A stretch of 64,000 bases of DNA from Zygnema cylindricum (taxonomy: Eukaryota > Streptophyta > Zygnematophyceae > Zygnematales > Zygnemataceae): positions 62,001-126,000 of the forward strand of contig JBBHKE010002895.1 in assembly GCA_037447655.1 (NCBI GenBank). Reading direction: 5' to 3'. The translations under genes and the position numbers were made by a program. Position 1 is the first letter of the stretch, and every line of letters starts with the position of its first letter. The notes beneath the pieces are model-generated. The model was not told the origin of the DNA and made no database searches. It was given only the letters and a program-made list of their open reading frames with translations. Of the stretch, positions 22,640 through 37,735 are shown in pieces.

Positions 22640-23900
22640 ATAAGCGGTCTGTTGGTTTAATAAACAAGGCACTGTGTTCGCCCCAACCTACATCGCTATA
22701 ACTCAACTTTGGGTTAGATTCCTAAAAGTTGTCGTGCTAGGTGGATCTTACCTCAATACTTGTGTAAAACTGATAAAGATCACAAAATATCAACGTATCA
22801 TTAGACTATTGTCACTAATAGAAAGGAGGTTGTCCATCCCTTTAGGGTTTACTTAAAAGAAACAGAGGATAAACAAATGGTGTACCTTAATTGGAAGTTA
22901 TGGTATCTAGGATGTGTAATTCTGTGGCCTCCATTGGCCCACAAGATATACAGCTTATGTAAGGCATATAGGATAATATTTGCCCTTTTATTTTCCCACC
23001 GAATAAGTGCCATTGAATCAGTAAAATATTTTGACCAACCTCACCCCTATCAGGGCCCGACTCCTTTGAGTCAAATGCAAAAGAAATCAATGAATTTGCT
23101 CCCTTGAGCAGTTAGATATGGCTGCCCAAAGATGGCATATTTATACATAAGCACTCTCAAAGAGAGGCGCCCCCAAAACTTGCTAAGTCCTAAGTCCTAT
23201 ATCCCTATATGAACCCCCTACTACTGATGTACCTAACTAATCTAAAGACTGTACAATACAAAAAGGTACGGATGCTGCTGTACTTCTTCTACGGCCATGG
23301 TACGGTATGGCCCTCTCGTTGACTCCTTTCAGATCTCGAGCCATGGTTCCTCTCCCTAAATATCCACTATCTAGTGATATCGTGCCACGTGTCATCCGAT
23401 GATGTCGCCTTTATAAACCGCCAAATGTTCACTCCGGTATATCGGCTCTAATGTGAGCCGTCCGATTCGAAACCAACATTTAATTCCGTCCGTTCACGTA
23501 AATGTTGTTTTATTCATTTTATGCGTCTCCGTTAATTTCGTGCATCTGAGCTGGTTCTATGTACTTCCCAATCCGTAATATGCTAAATATAATATGTCCA
23601 GGAATACATTATTAAATACAAATCGTACCCCACGTGTATAACGCTTTATCAAAGACCTAATGGATACGACGAACGGCTATTTTGTACGGCAGTCACCCTG
23701 TAGGACCTATAATCAAATCCTGGTCTGGCTGCCTACCTTTTGCAAAAGGCTATAACTCCTGCTCCCTTAGTTTTTCTCCTTCACTATCTAAGGCAGCCAT
23801 GGCTATCTCGACTCTTCTGTGACTACGACAAGTGTGAGGATTTAAGAAAAACTAGCACAGAATGATATAAATAGATCTCTAGAAAATAACATTTTCAACA
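22640..23900 (-). repeat. 3' LTR of the minus-strand copia (lower end approximate)
   Basis: On the minus strand it begins TGTTGAAAATGTT at 23900, directly after ATATGGGGAG. It is related to the LTR and leader at 38490-39118: both contain GGGAGCAAATTCA, CTAATCTA/CTATCTACTGATGTAC-type text and a CCACGTGTCATCCGATG block. The lower end is not fixed because both copies share sequence past several possible CA ends. Confidence 0.65.
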
Positions 23901-23913
23901 CTCCCCATATTTT

Positions 23914-26213
23914 CTAATCTATTTTTTGCTTTAGTCCACACTTCTCCCTACAAAATATCAATTTGGGAGAAAGAACCGGCTTGGTCATCATATCTGCTAC
24001 CATCTCCCCGTTTGGTCTATTGTCAAAACTGATGATTGTATTCTCTAATTTTTCTTAAACAAAGCTTAACCTGATGTCCATATGCTTTGCTTTGAAGTGA
24101 TGTTTTGGATTTCGCGCGATTGCAATTGTAGCCTAATTATCACAAAATATTTTATACACTCCATTTTTCATATAACCAAATTCTTGAAACAATTATTTCA
24201 CCCACATCAATTCTTTCACAACAACACTAGAGACAATTTATTAAGCCTCCATGGTGGACTGAGCAATCACTTTTTGTTGTTTGTTGCGCAAACAGCAAGC
24301 CTTATTCCTAATATAACACATACCCATATGTCCACCTCCTCATTGGAACATCCCTATAACTGGCATATCAGTGTTATCCAATCCCAAATGCAACCATAAA
24401 TCTTTAGTTTGTATCAAGTACCTCATTACCCTCTTGGCTGCTTCCCAATCTCTCCCCCTATGGTAACTCAAACTCCAACTCAATACTCCTACAGTTGCCG
24501 CTATATCGTGCTTGGTATTGTACCATACAATAGAATAAGCTACCGACAACATGTTTGTAAAAAATATTTCTCATAAATTCTCTTTCATCTGGTCTTATCT
24601 CTGTTGGGATATTGGGCCAATCGGCGTCTGCCAAAATCGCGCCGTTTATGTGTTTGTTCGGTTGTACTTTATTTTATATATGTTTCAGTACAGTACTTTC
24701 GGTACTAGTTGTTTCTAGTGAATCGGACGTCTATCGAGTTGGTTCAATATTGGCAAAGAGCGACGCGATTCGCGTCACTGGAAATATTCAATGTGTACGC
24801 CGAAGCGTCAGTACAATTTGTACGGCCGCCCCTGTGGCGATCCCGTCACATTTTGGTTTGTTTACATAGAGAGAATTCTGGAAGAGAAGGGTAGCTTGAG
24901 GTAGCTCAGGAGCTGTAGACTATGGCCCGCGTACCTCTGCGTGTACCTGGTCATCTTTAGTGAAGGGATTATGCTTTGTATTGGTTCTAGAGATATTTTT
25001 TCTTTGTTTATGTGGAGGGTATTTAGTGGGAGTGTGTGTGTGAGGAAAGTATCACTGAATTTGTATTTTTGGAGGGGAAAAAGCCTCCGGTGAAATATAT
25101 GATATTTTGCCTGATTTCTTTGTTGTCCTTATCTTGCTTCCGCTGTGGTGTATCTTATCTTTTTATCAATCTCATCATCAAGTATTACAACTCCTCCTTC
25201 CGAGCTCCTCTCATTTCCCCTTATTTAAATCCATTGGAGTCGTACAACTATTTGTTTTATCCATTTAATTTTTTTTCGAGCATATTTCCGATTGCCTCTT
25301 TTTGGGTTAGTCTAATTATTTTCTTCCCTCTATCTCTCTCCATCTGAATTCCCAAAATAAATTTTGCTTGCCCCAAATCCCTCATTTCGAATCTAGTCAT
25401 TAGATCTTTTTTGAGTTTATTAATTTTCTCTATTGATTTACTAAGAACAAGCAAATTATGAACATAAATTGCAATGAAAATTATACCTTCCTCATCCTCG
25501 AATAGGTAGATGGAATGATCTGAACTAATTTGAACATATCCCAAATTCGTCAAAAACTTGTCCAATTTCTTGTTTCTTTGATTAGGAGCGTGTTCTAGTC
25601 CATAAAGAGACTTCATCAGTCTGCACACCTTGCTTTCTCCCCCCTTATCCACAAACCCTTCCGGCTGTCGCATGAAGATTTTTTCTTCAAATTCTCCGTG
25701 TAAGAAGGTTGTTTTTATATCCATCTGGTGTACTTCCATGTCTTCCGCTGCCGCCAAACTGAGAAGAATTTGGATGAAGGGAAACCTGACAACCGAAGCA
25801 AAGGTCTCCTCGTAATCAACCCTTTCCTTCTGTGTGTAACCTTTGGCCACTAATCTTGCGTTGTATCGCTTGATGGTGTTGTTTGGATCGAGTTTCAACT
25901 TAAATACCCACTTGCATCCAATTGGTTTTTTGACCGGTGGACATCCCAATAGATTCTATGTATTTGCTTCCATAATTGATGCCATTTCATCATTAATGGC
26001 TGTTACACATCTACTATTTTCCGGACTATTAATTGCCCCCAAGTTAGTTTTAAGTTCACTCAAATGTGACAGATTCGTTACCTTGTTGTTAACTTGTCTC
26101 TCTTGAAGCCTCTTGTTGCTTCTTCTCCTTCCTTCAAAATCTGATACCGGAATGTAGTGTAATCTCGGATTTTTTCGAATAATTTCATCTTCTCCCCTAT
26201 CCACTGATGCCAT
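23914..26213 (-). pseudogene. copia reverse transcriptase/RNase H, broken
   Basis: Minus-strand frames give the C-terminal part of pol: WVFKLKLDPN, DYEETFASVVRF, MDIKTTFLHGEF and SLYGLEHAP, then the polymerase site reading YVHNLL where YVDDLL is expected, so both catalytic Asp residues are lost. A frame change near 25265 leads to TTPMDLNKG, the solo LTR (24602-25168) interrupts the frame, then the coding region resumes with PDEREFM and WEAAKRVMRYL. RNase H ends with AKHMDIRL and MVADMMTK, with a stop at 23914. Confidence 0.9.
24602..25168 (+). repeat. Solo LTR with ATCTC target duplication inside copia pol
   Basis: The 567-bp insert starts TGTTGGGATATTGGGCC and ends TTTTTATCA, with ATCTC on both sides (24597-24601 and 25169-25173). 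Removing it and one ATCTC joins the pol frame, giving ILDDEIRPDEREFM on the minus strand. It is unrelated in sequence to the solo LTR at 21039, so it represents a second LTR family. It is younger than the copia it interrupts. Confidence 0.9.
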
Positions 26214-26235
26214 TTCTGGTCTTCACCGTCTTATC

Positions 26236-26980
26236 TTTTATCATTCGATATGCCATCAAACTAAGATCAAAAATATTGAAAAAAAGGAAAAAAAAATATA
26301 TTTCATTTGATACTATTATTGCTGTATTTTATTTAGAGAAGAGAGAAAGAGGAGCGCTCATGTGAGAAAGAGGGGGAGTGACGAGGACGAAGTAAATTTT
26401 TGCGAAGGACCCATGAATGAAAGTGGGGTCTGAGACCCCAATGAATTTTTTGTTGTACATGTTTGTCATTTTCGTACGTCTATGCGCGTGACGAGCAGGA
26501 AAAAAAAGGTGTGTATTCTCCCTCGTCCAAAAACTTTCGAAAACGTTTGACGCGTGCAATCCCGATTTTATATTCGTCAATAGGTTATTATTTTAATTAA
26601 AATCATATCACGATTTGATTCCAGTACAAATGTGAAGGTGAGCTGGCGTGACGTGGAAGTGGGTCGCGATGATAATAACGCCAAATTGACGTACCATCCA
26701 AGTTATAAGATGACGCAAAATATACTTTGGTTTTTGCCCATTTTTCGTACGGCGTAAGATTTTCCCGATGCAAGTCCCATTTTCTGTGAAAACGACGGAC
26801 TCAAATCCTTGAACACATGGGCACACACCCTGACATGTCTTTACAAAGTACGACGTCGAGAAAAGGACTGGCCGATCGACATAACAGTTATGTACTTTAT
26901 TGTCGTTTTTTGGGAGTTTCTCCGAAACATAGTTCAAAAGTAGGTGAAAGTACACCCATACAATATGCTTATTGTACGCA
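26236..26980. other. Noncoding stretch
   Basis: No gene or repeat with defined ends was recognised. Short open frames here lack any family features. Confidence 0.5.
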
Positions 26981-26984
26981 AAAA

Positions 26985-27360
26985 TACAATATACCCTTAA
27001 GACCCATATTGTATTGGCTGCAAAATGAAATAAAATAGTAACAGGGTTGAGTTGCACATGGATCGATAGAGAATTAAACGTCATGTCAAAATTTGAAAAA
27101 AAAAACGGACAAAAAAATCTTTTTCTGTGAGTTTTGAGCGACTTTTTATATAAACCGTTAGATTTGGACGATCGGACGGTCGCTGATCAAAGTAGCGATC
27201 GAAGAAGATCACATGAAAAGCCTATAACACAACTTACGATAGGACTATCGTCAGATTTGGACGATCGGACGGTCGCTCATCAGAGTAGTGACTTAAGACG
27301 ATCACATGAAAAGCCCATAACACAACTTACGATGAAGGCGCCGACAAAAGACCTACAATA
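26985..27360. repeat. Dispersed repeat (second copy at 58370-58600) ending in a two-unit tandem repeat
   Basis: The segment from about 26985 shares TTAAGACCCATATTGTATTGG, GTAACAGGGTTGAGTTGCAC and ATCGATAGAGAATTAAACG with 58375-58465. From 27160 a unit of about 106 bases is repeated twice, starting GATTTGGACGATCGGACGG and ending ATAACACAACTTACGAT. Confidence 0.8.
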
Positions 27361-27428
27361 GAAACGCCTACTTTTTAACTATGCTCCGAAACAAGACAGA
27401 TCGTTGGCAAAGGACGTAATGTACTGTA

Positions 27429-28033
27429 CACCGCGAATCGTAATTAGAGTAAATTACTCTAATTCGGTCGCTCGAAATTTCGACTCTATCACATCAAATA
27501 GAGTAAATGATTCTAATTTTTTCATTATTCTAATTTAGGTAAGTTTAATTAGCGTAACAGAATTGTAATATAGGTTCGTTTTAAATAGTGTGGAATACGG
27601 ACGACGTTCGACCGTGCAAAACTGTACTTTTTTAAGTAAAGAGGTACAAATAATGATTTAATAGAATCGCGCTCGCACGTGAAATCGCACTAAACGAAAT
27701 ATCAATCACGTCGAAAAAAAGCCGTTCGCATAACTCTCGTCCGTCGACAGCATCGTCGTCAGTGTGAACATTAACTGACATTCAGCGCGACAAATAATAC
27801 TTGACGTCAAAACTATACGGACTGACAGATTTTGTACTTCTACGTAATTTAGTGTTCATAATCTCAGCGCGGATATTTATTGCCGACATAACCCAATATA
27901 GAGTACTTAAATAAATTAGAGTAAACTTCCTCTGTGAAAAAGTTCTATCACATAAATTAGAGTTCATTACTCTAATTGTTTTTTTTTGTTTTTTTACTCT
28001 AATTTTTTCATTACTCTAATACGATTCGCGGTG
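27429..28033. mobile_element. CACCGCG-family TIR element, copy 4
   Basis: It opens CACCGCGAATCGTAATTAGAG and closes with the mirrored CTCTAATACGATTCGCGGTG. Flanking TA dinucleotides are at 27427-27428 and 28034-28035, within larger GTACTGTA palindromic text. The interior (605 bp total) resembles copy 1 in parts (CGACGTTCGACCGTG, GTAAATGATTCTAA) and has no coding capacity. Confidence 0.8.
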
Positions 28034-28637
28034 TACTGTACTATGATGTACTTTTACAGTTGTCAATAACGGGAATTATGTACGTCAAAGTCAGCTCACC
28101 CGTCTTTCGACTATATATTTAGAAAAAGTACATTGAAAAACTAGTACGGAAAACCCGTGCTCGTTTAAAACTAGTACGAAACTGACAGTTGACACGTGCG
28201 GAGAAATATATTTGGAAGGTGTACCTGCCTGATTTGATGTCCGTGGAAATTCCGTACAAAACCGCCAGCTGTCACAATGTAGGGTATTTATTTCGAATCG
28301 CGAAAGTACAATGACTGCTGCCAAAGTGTGTAGTATTACAGGAAAACAAGTTTAGGGTTTCCGGGTAGATTTTTAGGGTTTCTGCTCAGATTTTAGGCTC
28401 AAATTGTCCATTTTTTTTAAGGATTTTTTCTACGAATTTGAATCCACAAATTGTGCCAAATTTCTCTTTTTAAATAGAGATAATATTTTTTGTTTTTTTT
28501 TGTCGTTTTCTCATCTTTTTATTGTGCATTTTTCTTCTCTTCTAGACTTTTCATATTCTCTTTGCTTTTTTACCGAATTATTCTTTTTTTTTTATTGATT
28601 TTTTTTTTCTTTTTATTTCTGGAAATAAAACACAAAG
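28034..28637. other. Upstream region of the small gene at 28638
   Basis: The last 250 bases are T-rich and could include promoter and 5' untranslated sequence of the plus-strand gene. I cannot point to a TATA box with confidence. Confidence 0.4.
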
Positions 28638-31350
<2,713 letters not shown>

Positions 31351-34300
31351 TTTTTTTCTTTTTTCGAAAAAAAAAATGGTACATGGACGAAAAGTTGTAA
31401 GGTTTCCACACTTAATATACATGTAAAATAAAAAATCGAATCGAAATGAAAATCAAATTATAAGTATTGAAAAAAAAAGGCAAATACACCTTCGGATGAT
31501 AAGGATTTTTTTTTTTGAGTTTTTCGGAGTTTATTATCAACTTAACTTTTTTAAAGTTACCGGCAAAAAATTATCGGCGAATTTTTTTTATTACTAAAAA
31601 AATTTTATCGATACTTTCATCGATTTCTCAAATTCTCAAACATCGATTGGTTTTAAATTTCGAAAGAGCTAGGAATGAAAAAAAGAAAAAAAAGAAAGAA
31701 AGAAAAAAAAACGAGGAAGTTGTCAATTTTTTTTAGAAAAAAAATCGTATAATGACTATAATTATACGTATATTTTGTATCGGTTGTAAAAAAAAAAAAA
31801 AAAAAAAAATAAGCCCTTGTCACGTCACATGATGTGACGACGCCGTAGGGTTGCGGTGTGTCACATGTGAAAAAAAAAGTTTTTTTTTTTTAAATAATTA
31901 AATTGAAGGTGTCTAGAAATAAACTTCGACGTGGATGGCATTTGTAACAAAATATTGGGAGAGAGAGAGGGAGGAGTGGGAGACGGAGAGAGAGGGAGAG
32001 TAGGGGAGGGAGGAGGAGAGGGAGAGGGAGGAATATAGGATTAGGCAGTATAGATGAGGGAGAGAGGTAGGAAGAGTGAAAGCGAGCTGGATAGAGAGAT
32101 GAAGAGAGCTGAGAGAGAGAGAGGAGAGAGGAGAGAGGGGAGAAAGAGAGAGGGAGAGGAAGGATGTGAGAGGGTAGCAGGGAGAGAGGTAGAGTGAGGA
32201 GGAAATTAGGAAGTCTTTCGCCATCATCTTTCATAAGTTGTATTTGTATCCATTTTGTTTGTTGTGTGTGTGTGTGTGTTTTTTTTTTCCTTTTTTTGTT
32301 TTTATGAATTGTCGGAAATCTCTATTGTAATCCTCAAATAAAAAACGGTTTTAAGAGAAGTGCACCTTTTGTTTTTTTTTGTTTGTATATTTTTTCCCTC
32401 TCATTTTGATAATGTTATCTAATGTTTATTATTATATTTATTATTCAAAGGCTCTTGATTTTTTTTTTTTTTTTGTATTTATTTTTTCTTGACCTTAAAA
32501 AAACTCGATATGTCTATGATTTCCACACATCCACCTGTGTTTTGTCTTTTAGTGAGATCGTAAAATTCGTATATTTAGATGCTATTATTATTATTGAATG
32601 TTATTAATTATTTTATTATTGTTATTATTGCTAATATTGTTATTACAATTATTTTTCTTTTTATTGTCATTTTTATATGCGGTATATTTTAGTGTTACTA
32701 GTTTTTGTATAGACTTGAGTGACAAGGAAGATCTTTAACTGTTTAACAAACTAGTTTGTTAAGAGAAGAAAAATTAGTATAATCATCGCTATTTTATGTT
32801 TATATTTTTGTTCTAAAAAAATGGTACTGAAAGTTATTGTTTCTTGAAAAGTCTCCAAAAAAACCCTAAAAAATCCTGAAAACCTTAAAAAAACCTTTAA
32901 AAACATAAAAAACCTTTAAAGACTTTCAAAACTTTAAAAACCTTGAAAACCTAAAATGACCTTAAAAAACCTGAAAAAAACCCTAAAATCCTGTAAAATC
33001 TTAAAAAAATCAAAAAAACTGACTCTATTAAGGAAGAATGATGGTAAACCATTTGAGTGCATGAAAACAAATATAGGTGGTAAAGGCAGAACAGAAAAAC
33101 GGTTTGTACAAAATCAATGCTAACAGTTAACGGTGTACTTTTTTAAGTTTACGGTCGTTCAGTAATATAGTTTTTCATACCAATCGGAGATTTTAAAACA
33201 CTTCGGGGTTTTAATGCAAGTGACACTTGCCGTATTTTCAAATGGAGACCCGCCAATCGGAAGGCGAGAATCTTCCCTTGCACGTAACCGTCAGATCTAT
33301 AACCTAACAAGTGTGCACGGAGAAAGGATGTCTTAAGTGGCGAAAAAAACATTAATACATAATGATACATGGTGTACCTTCTAGGATCCTACCCAGAGTA
33401 CCACGACTTCGAGTTTTTGAACCTTAAGACGCTCCGGATATTCGTAAATATCGGTTTTAGGACACCTTGTGCCTCGGGGTTTCCAATACGCGTGACACTT
33501 TGCTTTATGGATTATATATGGTTTTGTAGGGTTTTTTAGAGTTCCGTACACCCTTGAATTTTGGGTTCAGGGCACCCTTTGACTTTTGGTTTCAGATACA
33601 CGTGACTTTCAAGTTCAAAACCCCTTATGACTTTGAGTTTTGAAGAACCTTGACGCTAGGTCACAGAGCTCCCTTTGCCTTTGGGCCATGGGACTAACAT
33701 CTCTATTTGACTTCACATGTCTATTTGACTTCACATGTCTTCGGTGCAAGCTTGGTTGAAGTACAATATTAAAGTACAACATTAAAAGCTTGTTGAAAAG
33801 CTTAGAGCAAGACCTATAGAATATATATATAAAATTTGGAATATTGGATTTGGATTTGTGTGGGAAGAGTTTTTCCGGAGTAAAAGATGGCTCTAAGCTT
33901 AAGGGGTCCAATGGGGTCATTACTGCAACAAATAATAATTATAAAGAAACTTCAGGGGTCGGTGTCGAATCCTCATGGGAGCTGATTCACAGCTAAAGGA
34001 CAACCTATTTTATTTTCTCTATTTGTTTATTTTTTTATTTCATTTTTTTTTATATATATTTGTTTGGACAAAAACAAAACTCTACAGAGTTTACTTTTTT
34101 TTCGTTCTTTTTCCTTTTTAATCTGATGTTTTGCGGGCGAGAGGACGTTTCCGTGAAGGGATGGTGGGTTTGGGACCCATGTGAATTCCATTTGTTGAGG
34201 GCTAGGAGGGCCAGTATTAGAGGGCTAGGGTGTGAGGGTCGTGAGGTGAGGCCCGAGGTCAGCAAGGCTGTGAGGCCATAAAAACCCTGGCGACCTTCTT

Positions 34301-34841
34301 GAATCAAGTATTTTATGGTGCTAATGATTTAAAAAATTTTTGATTTTTTTAATATCTATTGCAATGAGATAACTATTTTCATAATTTTTATTTTTTATAT
34401 GTCAATTAAAAAAATATTCACACCACATCGTTTTTATTAGAAGAATAATCGCCTCAACCTTCCTCTCTATCCCTCCCCCTCCCTATTCCTCTCTCCCTCA
34501 CTCCACTCACCTTCTCTCCCTCTTTCGCCCTCCCTCTCCCTCTTCATCCCACTCCCCTTTTTCCCTCTCCCCCTCTCACTCTTTCTCCCTCACCCATTAA
34601 CTAATTTTATTTTTTTATTTTCCTCAAACATTTTTGAATGAAAGCCGTTTTCATCATCCCTTCTCCCTCCATCTTTGGAAAAAAAAAAAAAAAATTAAAC
34701 CCCCCCCCCCCCCTCCCTCCCTCCGCTCCGCCCAAAAAAACACAAAAAAAACCCAAAACCTCACCAAAAAAAGATCTTAAAAAAGTAAAAAAAAACCCCA
34801 CAAAAAAAAAGAAATAAAAAAAAACGGGTCCAATTTTTCCA
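31351..34841. other. Intergenic region between two convergent genes
   Basis: No supported gene. It contains a GA-rich block at 31955-32200, a TG run at 32265-32280, AACCTTAAAA-type repeats at 32855-33010, and short degenerate CCTTGACTTTGGGTTT-like units at 33400-33690. The 3' ends of the small plus-strand gene and of the minus-strand TXNDC9-like gene face each other across it. Confidence 0.55.
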
Positions 34842-35347
34842 TCAATCCGAATCCGAATCTCCCTCCCAATTTCCTCTCCGTACTGTATTTGGTAAAACCG
34901 TTTTTTTCCCGATTTTTTGTCTTATACTGTCTCCCTCGGAAAAAATAACGTTCGATTTCGATAATCTCGACTCCAAAACTTCCGTTTTAAAATCATCTTT
35001 CCCTCCCAATTCGTCAAAACCGACCTAAAAAAGAAGAAAAAAAAAACTTAATTGAAAAAAATTAGGTATTTATAAAATCATATACGCGCAAAAAACAAAA
35101 AAAATAAAATGAATAAAATAATATGATGGAAGGGATTTTAAATTATTCTAACATCGTCTCTCCCTTCCAATTCATCAAAACCCACCTACGTAAAAAAAAA
35201 AGTAAAAGATAAAAAAAGAAAAAGACATGAATTGAAAGATTTTAGGTATTATAAAATTTTATTTTCACGATACTAACAAAAAAAATTCCCATGATTGCAA
35301 GGATATATATTTTAGAATTGTGTACTTCTATATTTACATAAACATAC

Positions 35348-35382
<35 letters not shown>

Positions 35383-35410
35383 CATATATATATGTATGTA
35401 TATATATATG

Positions 35411-35456
<46 letters not shown>

Positions 35457-36317
35457 ATACATAAATATGTATATATCTCTTTTCCTCTCTCTCCCTCTCG
35501 CTCCCTCTCTCTCTACACATATTTATATACATGAATATCAAAACAAAAAGTATAAATTATGACAAAAAAAAATCCCCTAAAAAAAAAAAAAAAAAAAAAA
35601 CTTACGACGTAGTCTTCCACTTTTGCGTTCAAGACGAGAGCGAGAGTCGGTAAAACAGTAATTTTTAATTTTTCGGTCAAAAAAGGACTTTTCTCGGCGT
35701 TTATTTTAATAAAAAGAGTTTCCAAATGGTCCTTCGCCAACTCATGTAAGTGCTTGTCCAAAACCTGCCCAAAAAAAAATAAAAAAATAAATTATCTCTA
35801 AATTTGGTTAGACTGAGGTGGTTACCCAAACTTGGCTCCCAAAATATATACATAAAAACACATCCCTCCCTCCCTCCCTCCCCCCCTCCCTCTCCCTCCC
35901 TCTCCTCCCTCTCCCGCACCTGGGATTTAAGATAAGATCGACTATTTCCCGCCCCCATCCACTCCCTCTCCCCTCCCTCTCCCTCCCTCCCTCCCTCTCC
36001 CTCCCTCCCCCCCTACCTTACACGGCCAATTCTCCCTATAAAAGTGACAAACCACTCTCTCGCTCGCCTTCACTTTTGCGAAAAATTCCTTCTCTGTTAA
36101 AATCTCCTGGTAACCCCCCTGGCCCTTAGCTTGCCAGTTTTGTCTTTTAGCGGCCTGACGCTTCATCTCCTCCAATCGTTTCTCTCGAAGTTTTTCGAAA
36201 TCGGTATCGTCGAAATTTTCGAGTTTTTGGAGTTGGGAGTCGAGTTGGGATTCGACGGCGGACGCGACGGCCAATAGGATTTGTTCGGAGGAGCTGCCCG
36301 GAGCTGCGGGCTGCCCG

Positions 36318-36348
<31 letters not shown>

Positions 36349-36895
36349 AAGAAAAAGGAAAAAAAAAAAAAAAAAAGAAAAAATAAAAAAAAAAAAAAAA
36401 AAACAACAAAAAACGGAAGTGAAAGGAAAAAAAGAAGAAGAGAAGGTTGATTCAGAAACAACCAAAGCGAAGAGAAGGGGGGAGGGAGAGGGAGAGGGAG
36501 AGGGAGAGGGAGGGGGAGAGGGAGAAAACAAATAAATATTGCCATTTTTTTTATTTTTTTAAGTTTAAAAAAAAAAATTAAATTTGATTAAAAACAAATC
36601 CAAAAAATAAGATTTAGAGAATTTTTTTATAAACCGAATTGGCAAAAAGATAAACCCTAAAACTCTTAAAAAAAAAAAAAAAAAAAAAAAGACATAAAGG
36701 AAACAATTGAAATTGAAAAAAAAAAACAAATGGAAACCCTAAAAAAAGGTGAATAAAAAAAAAACCCCAAAAATTGCATAATGAACCAAAAACCTCCGGA
36801 CACATGTGAAAAAAATGAAAAAATATATTAAAAATAGCATTGTAGCAACAATTTTTTTTTTCTTTAAATTCAAAAATTACCTTTCCTGACTCCAT
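34842..36895 (-). CDS. TXNDC9: TXNDC9/APACD-type thioredoxin-fold protein, 4 exons, complete
   Basis: Proteins of this phosducin-like/TXNDC9 group bind the TRiC/CCT chaperonin and affect tubulin and actin folding; they act in the cytosol. Exons: 36881-36895, 36017-36310, 35606-35764, 34842-35024; all phase 0, GT-AG, giving 216 aa, close to the usual 210-230. Residues 6-103 contain the N-terminal helix ([26 protein letters not shown]) and the start of the thioredoxin fold ([13 protein letters not shown], one Cys instead of a CxxC site, as in the family). Exon 3 gives [31 protein letters not shown], and the cis-Pro motif VLPTLAL. Exon 4 gives [11 protein letters not shown] and an acidic GDSDSD tail, matching the family's C-terminal DSDSDDD. 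The first exon encodes only five residues. Confidence 0.94.
35158..35202 (-). pseudogene. Copy of the 5' edge of TXNDC9-like exon 4 with acceptor
   Basis: The minus strand reads GTGGGTTTTGATGAATTGG, matching the start of exon 4 (GTCGGTTTTGACGAATTGG at 35024), and is preceded by a TACGTAG acceptor-like end. A stop follows after about 15 codons. It lies 140 bases upstream of the true acceptor, the same arrangement as the EXO70 exon-edge copies. Confidence 0.8.
35335..35482. repeat. TA/TATG microsatellite in intron 3 of the TXNDC9-like gene
   Basis: Perfect TA runs alternate with ATATATGTATG and CATATATATA units. Confidence 0.9.
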
Positions 36896-37283
36896 AATCT
36901 GAGTTTCTTTTTAGTTTTTTGATAATTTGACAGCTTCAAATTCCTGCACCACGAAAGCTCCCAGAAAACGCAATTTTTTCGTACGGAATTTTTAGGGTTT
37001 TGATTTAATACAATAGAAATCAAAATATTGAAGTCTAGTCTAACGTAATTTAAAAAAAAAAAATATCAAATTAATAAAAAGAAAACAGAATACATGGTTT
37101 TGTGTAAAAAGAACATAAAAAAATTAGGGTTTTCTATCTGGAAACGTATTTTTAGGGTTTTCCAATTTCAGTACAGTAAACGGCGAGTTTCGGAAGTTTC
37201 ATAAAATTATTTTAGTGCGATGTTTTGAATTTCAGTGTATATTAGGGCAAATATCTTTTAGTGCGGTATACTTTTATGCATAC
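36896..37283. other. Upstream region of the TXNDC9-like gene
   Basis: AT-rich, with AGGGTTTT fragments and a CTGTACGGA-like text typical of this genome. It probably holds the promoter, but no element can be named with confidence. Confidence 0.4.
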
Positions 37284-37291
37284 GTTTTTAG

Positions 37292-37733
37292 TAGTGTTGT
37301 GTATCGGTAAGCATTTACCGATAACCGATATGGACCTTTTTCGAGTTCCCGATAATCGATATATTGGTTCGATATATCGTTATCGGTCTTATCGCCGATA
37401 AGAAACCGATAATATCGGGTACTTATCGGCGATAACACCGATAACGATAACTATTGGCGATAAATGTACGGCCGTACAGATAAATGTACGGGAAAAACAT
37501 ATAAATGTACGGAATGTACACTCAGCTGTACGTCTTATTCTTCGGACACGCAGAAAGTACAGTAGCCGCCATGACGTCTGTACGGTTTTAGTACGGATCC
37601 AATTTAAGCGACGTACCTTTCACATCCGACGCCATGGCTTTGTCCCTTTATTCCTTGGGATCCACTAGACACCTGCCACGTGTCAATCTGTCAGCTTTTT
37701 TGGCATATGCTGCCAAAAGAGCCATTCCGGGAT
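37292..37733. mobile_element. Left part of an hAT-like element, interrupted by copia
   Basis: It begins TAGTGTTGTGTATCGG and is preceded by GTTTTTAG (37284-37291). It is almost identical to 39119-39558, up to CATTCCGGGAT, where copia gag sequence begins. The interior has many TATCG/CGATA units and GTACGG words. Confidence 0.8.
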
Positions 37734-37735
37734 CT

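Larger units (their letters stand above)
22640..26235 (-). mobile_element. 5'-truncated Ty1/copia retrotransposon, minus strand
   Basis: On the minus strand reverse transcriptase and RNase H are followed by a polypurine tract and a 3' LTR. Gag, protease and integrase are missing. The upper limit near 26235 is where recognisable pol sequence stops and the lower limit (end of LTR) is approximate. A separate solo LTR interrupts its pol. Confidence 0.88.

Noticed and set aside
24340-24552. Independent gene encoding a 70-residue protein
   Set aside because: It is the continuation of copia pol (WEAAKRVMRYL) beyond the solo LTR insertion.
36147-36545. Phe/Ser/Leu-rich minus-strand frames overlapping TXNDC9-like exon 2
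   Set aside because: Shadows of the true exon plus T-rich and CT-rich intron sequence.
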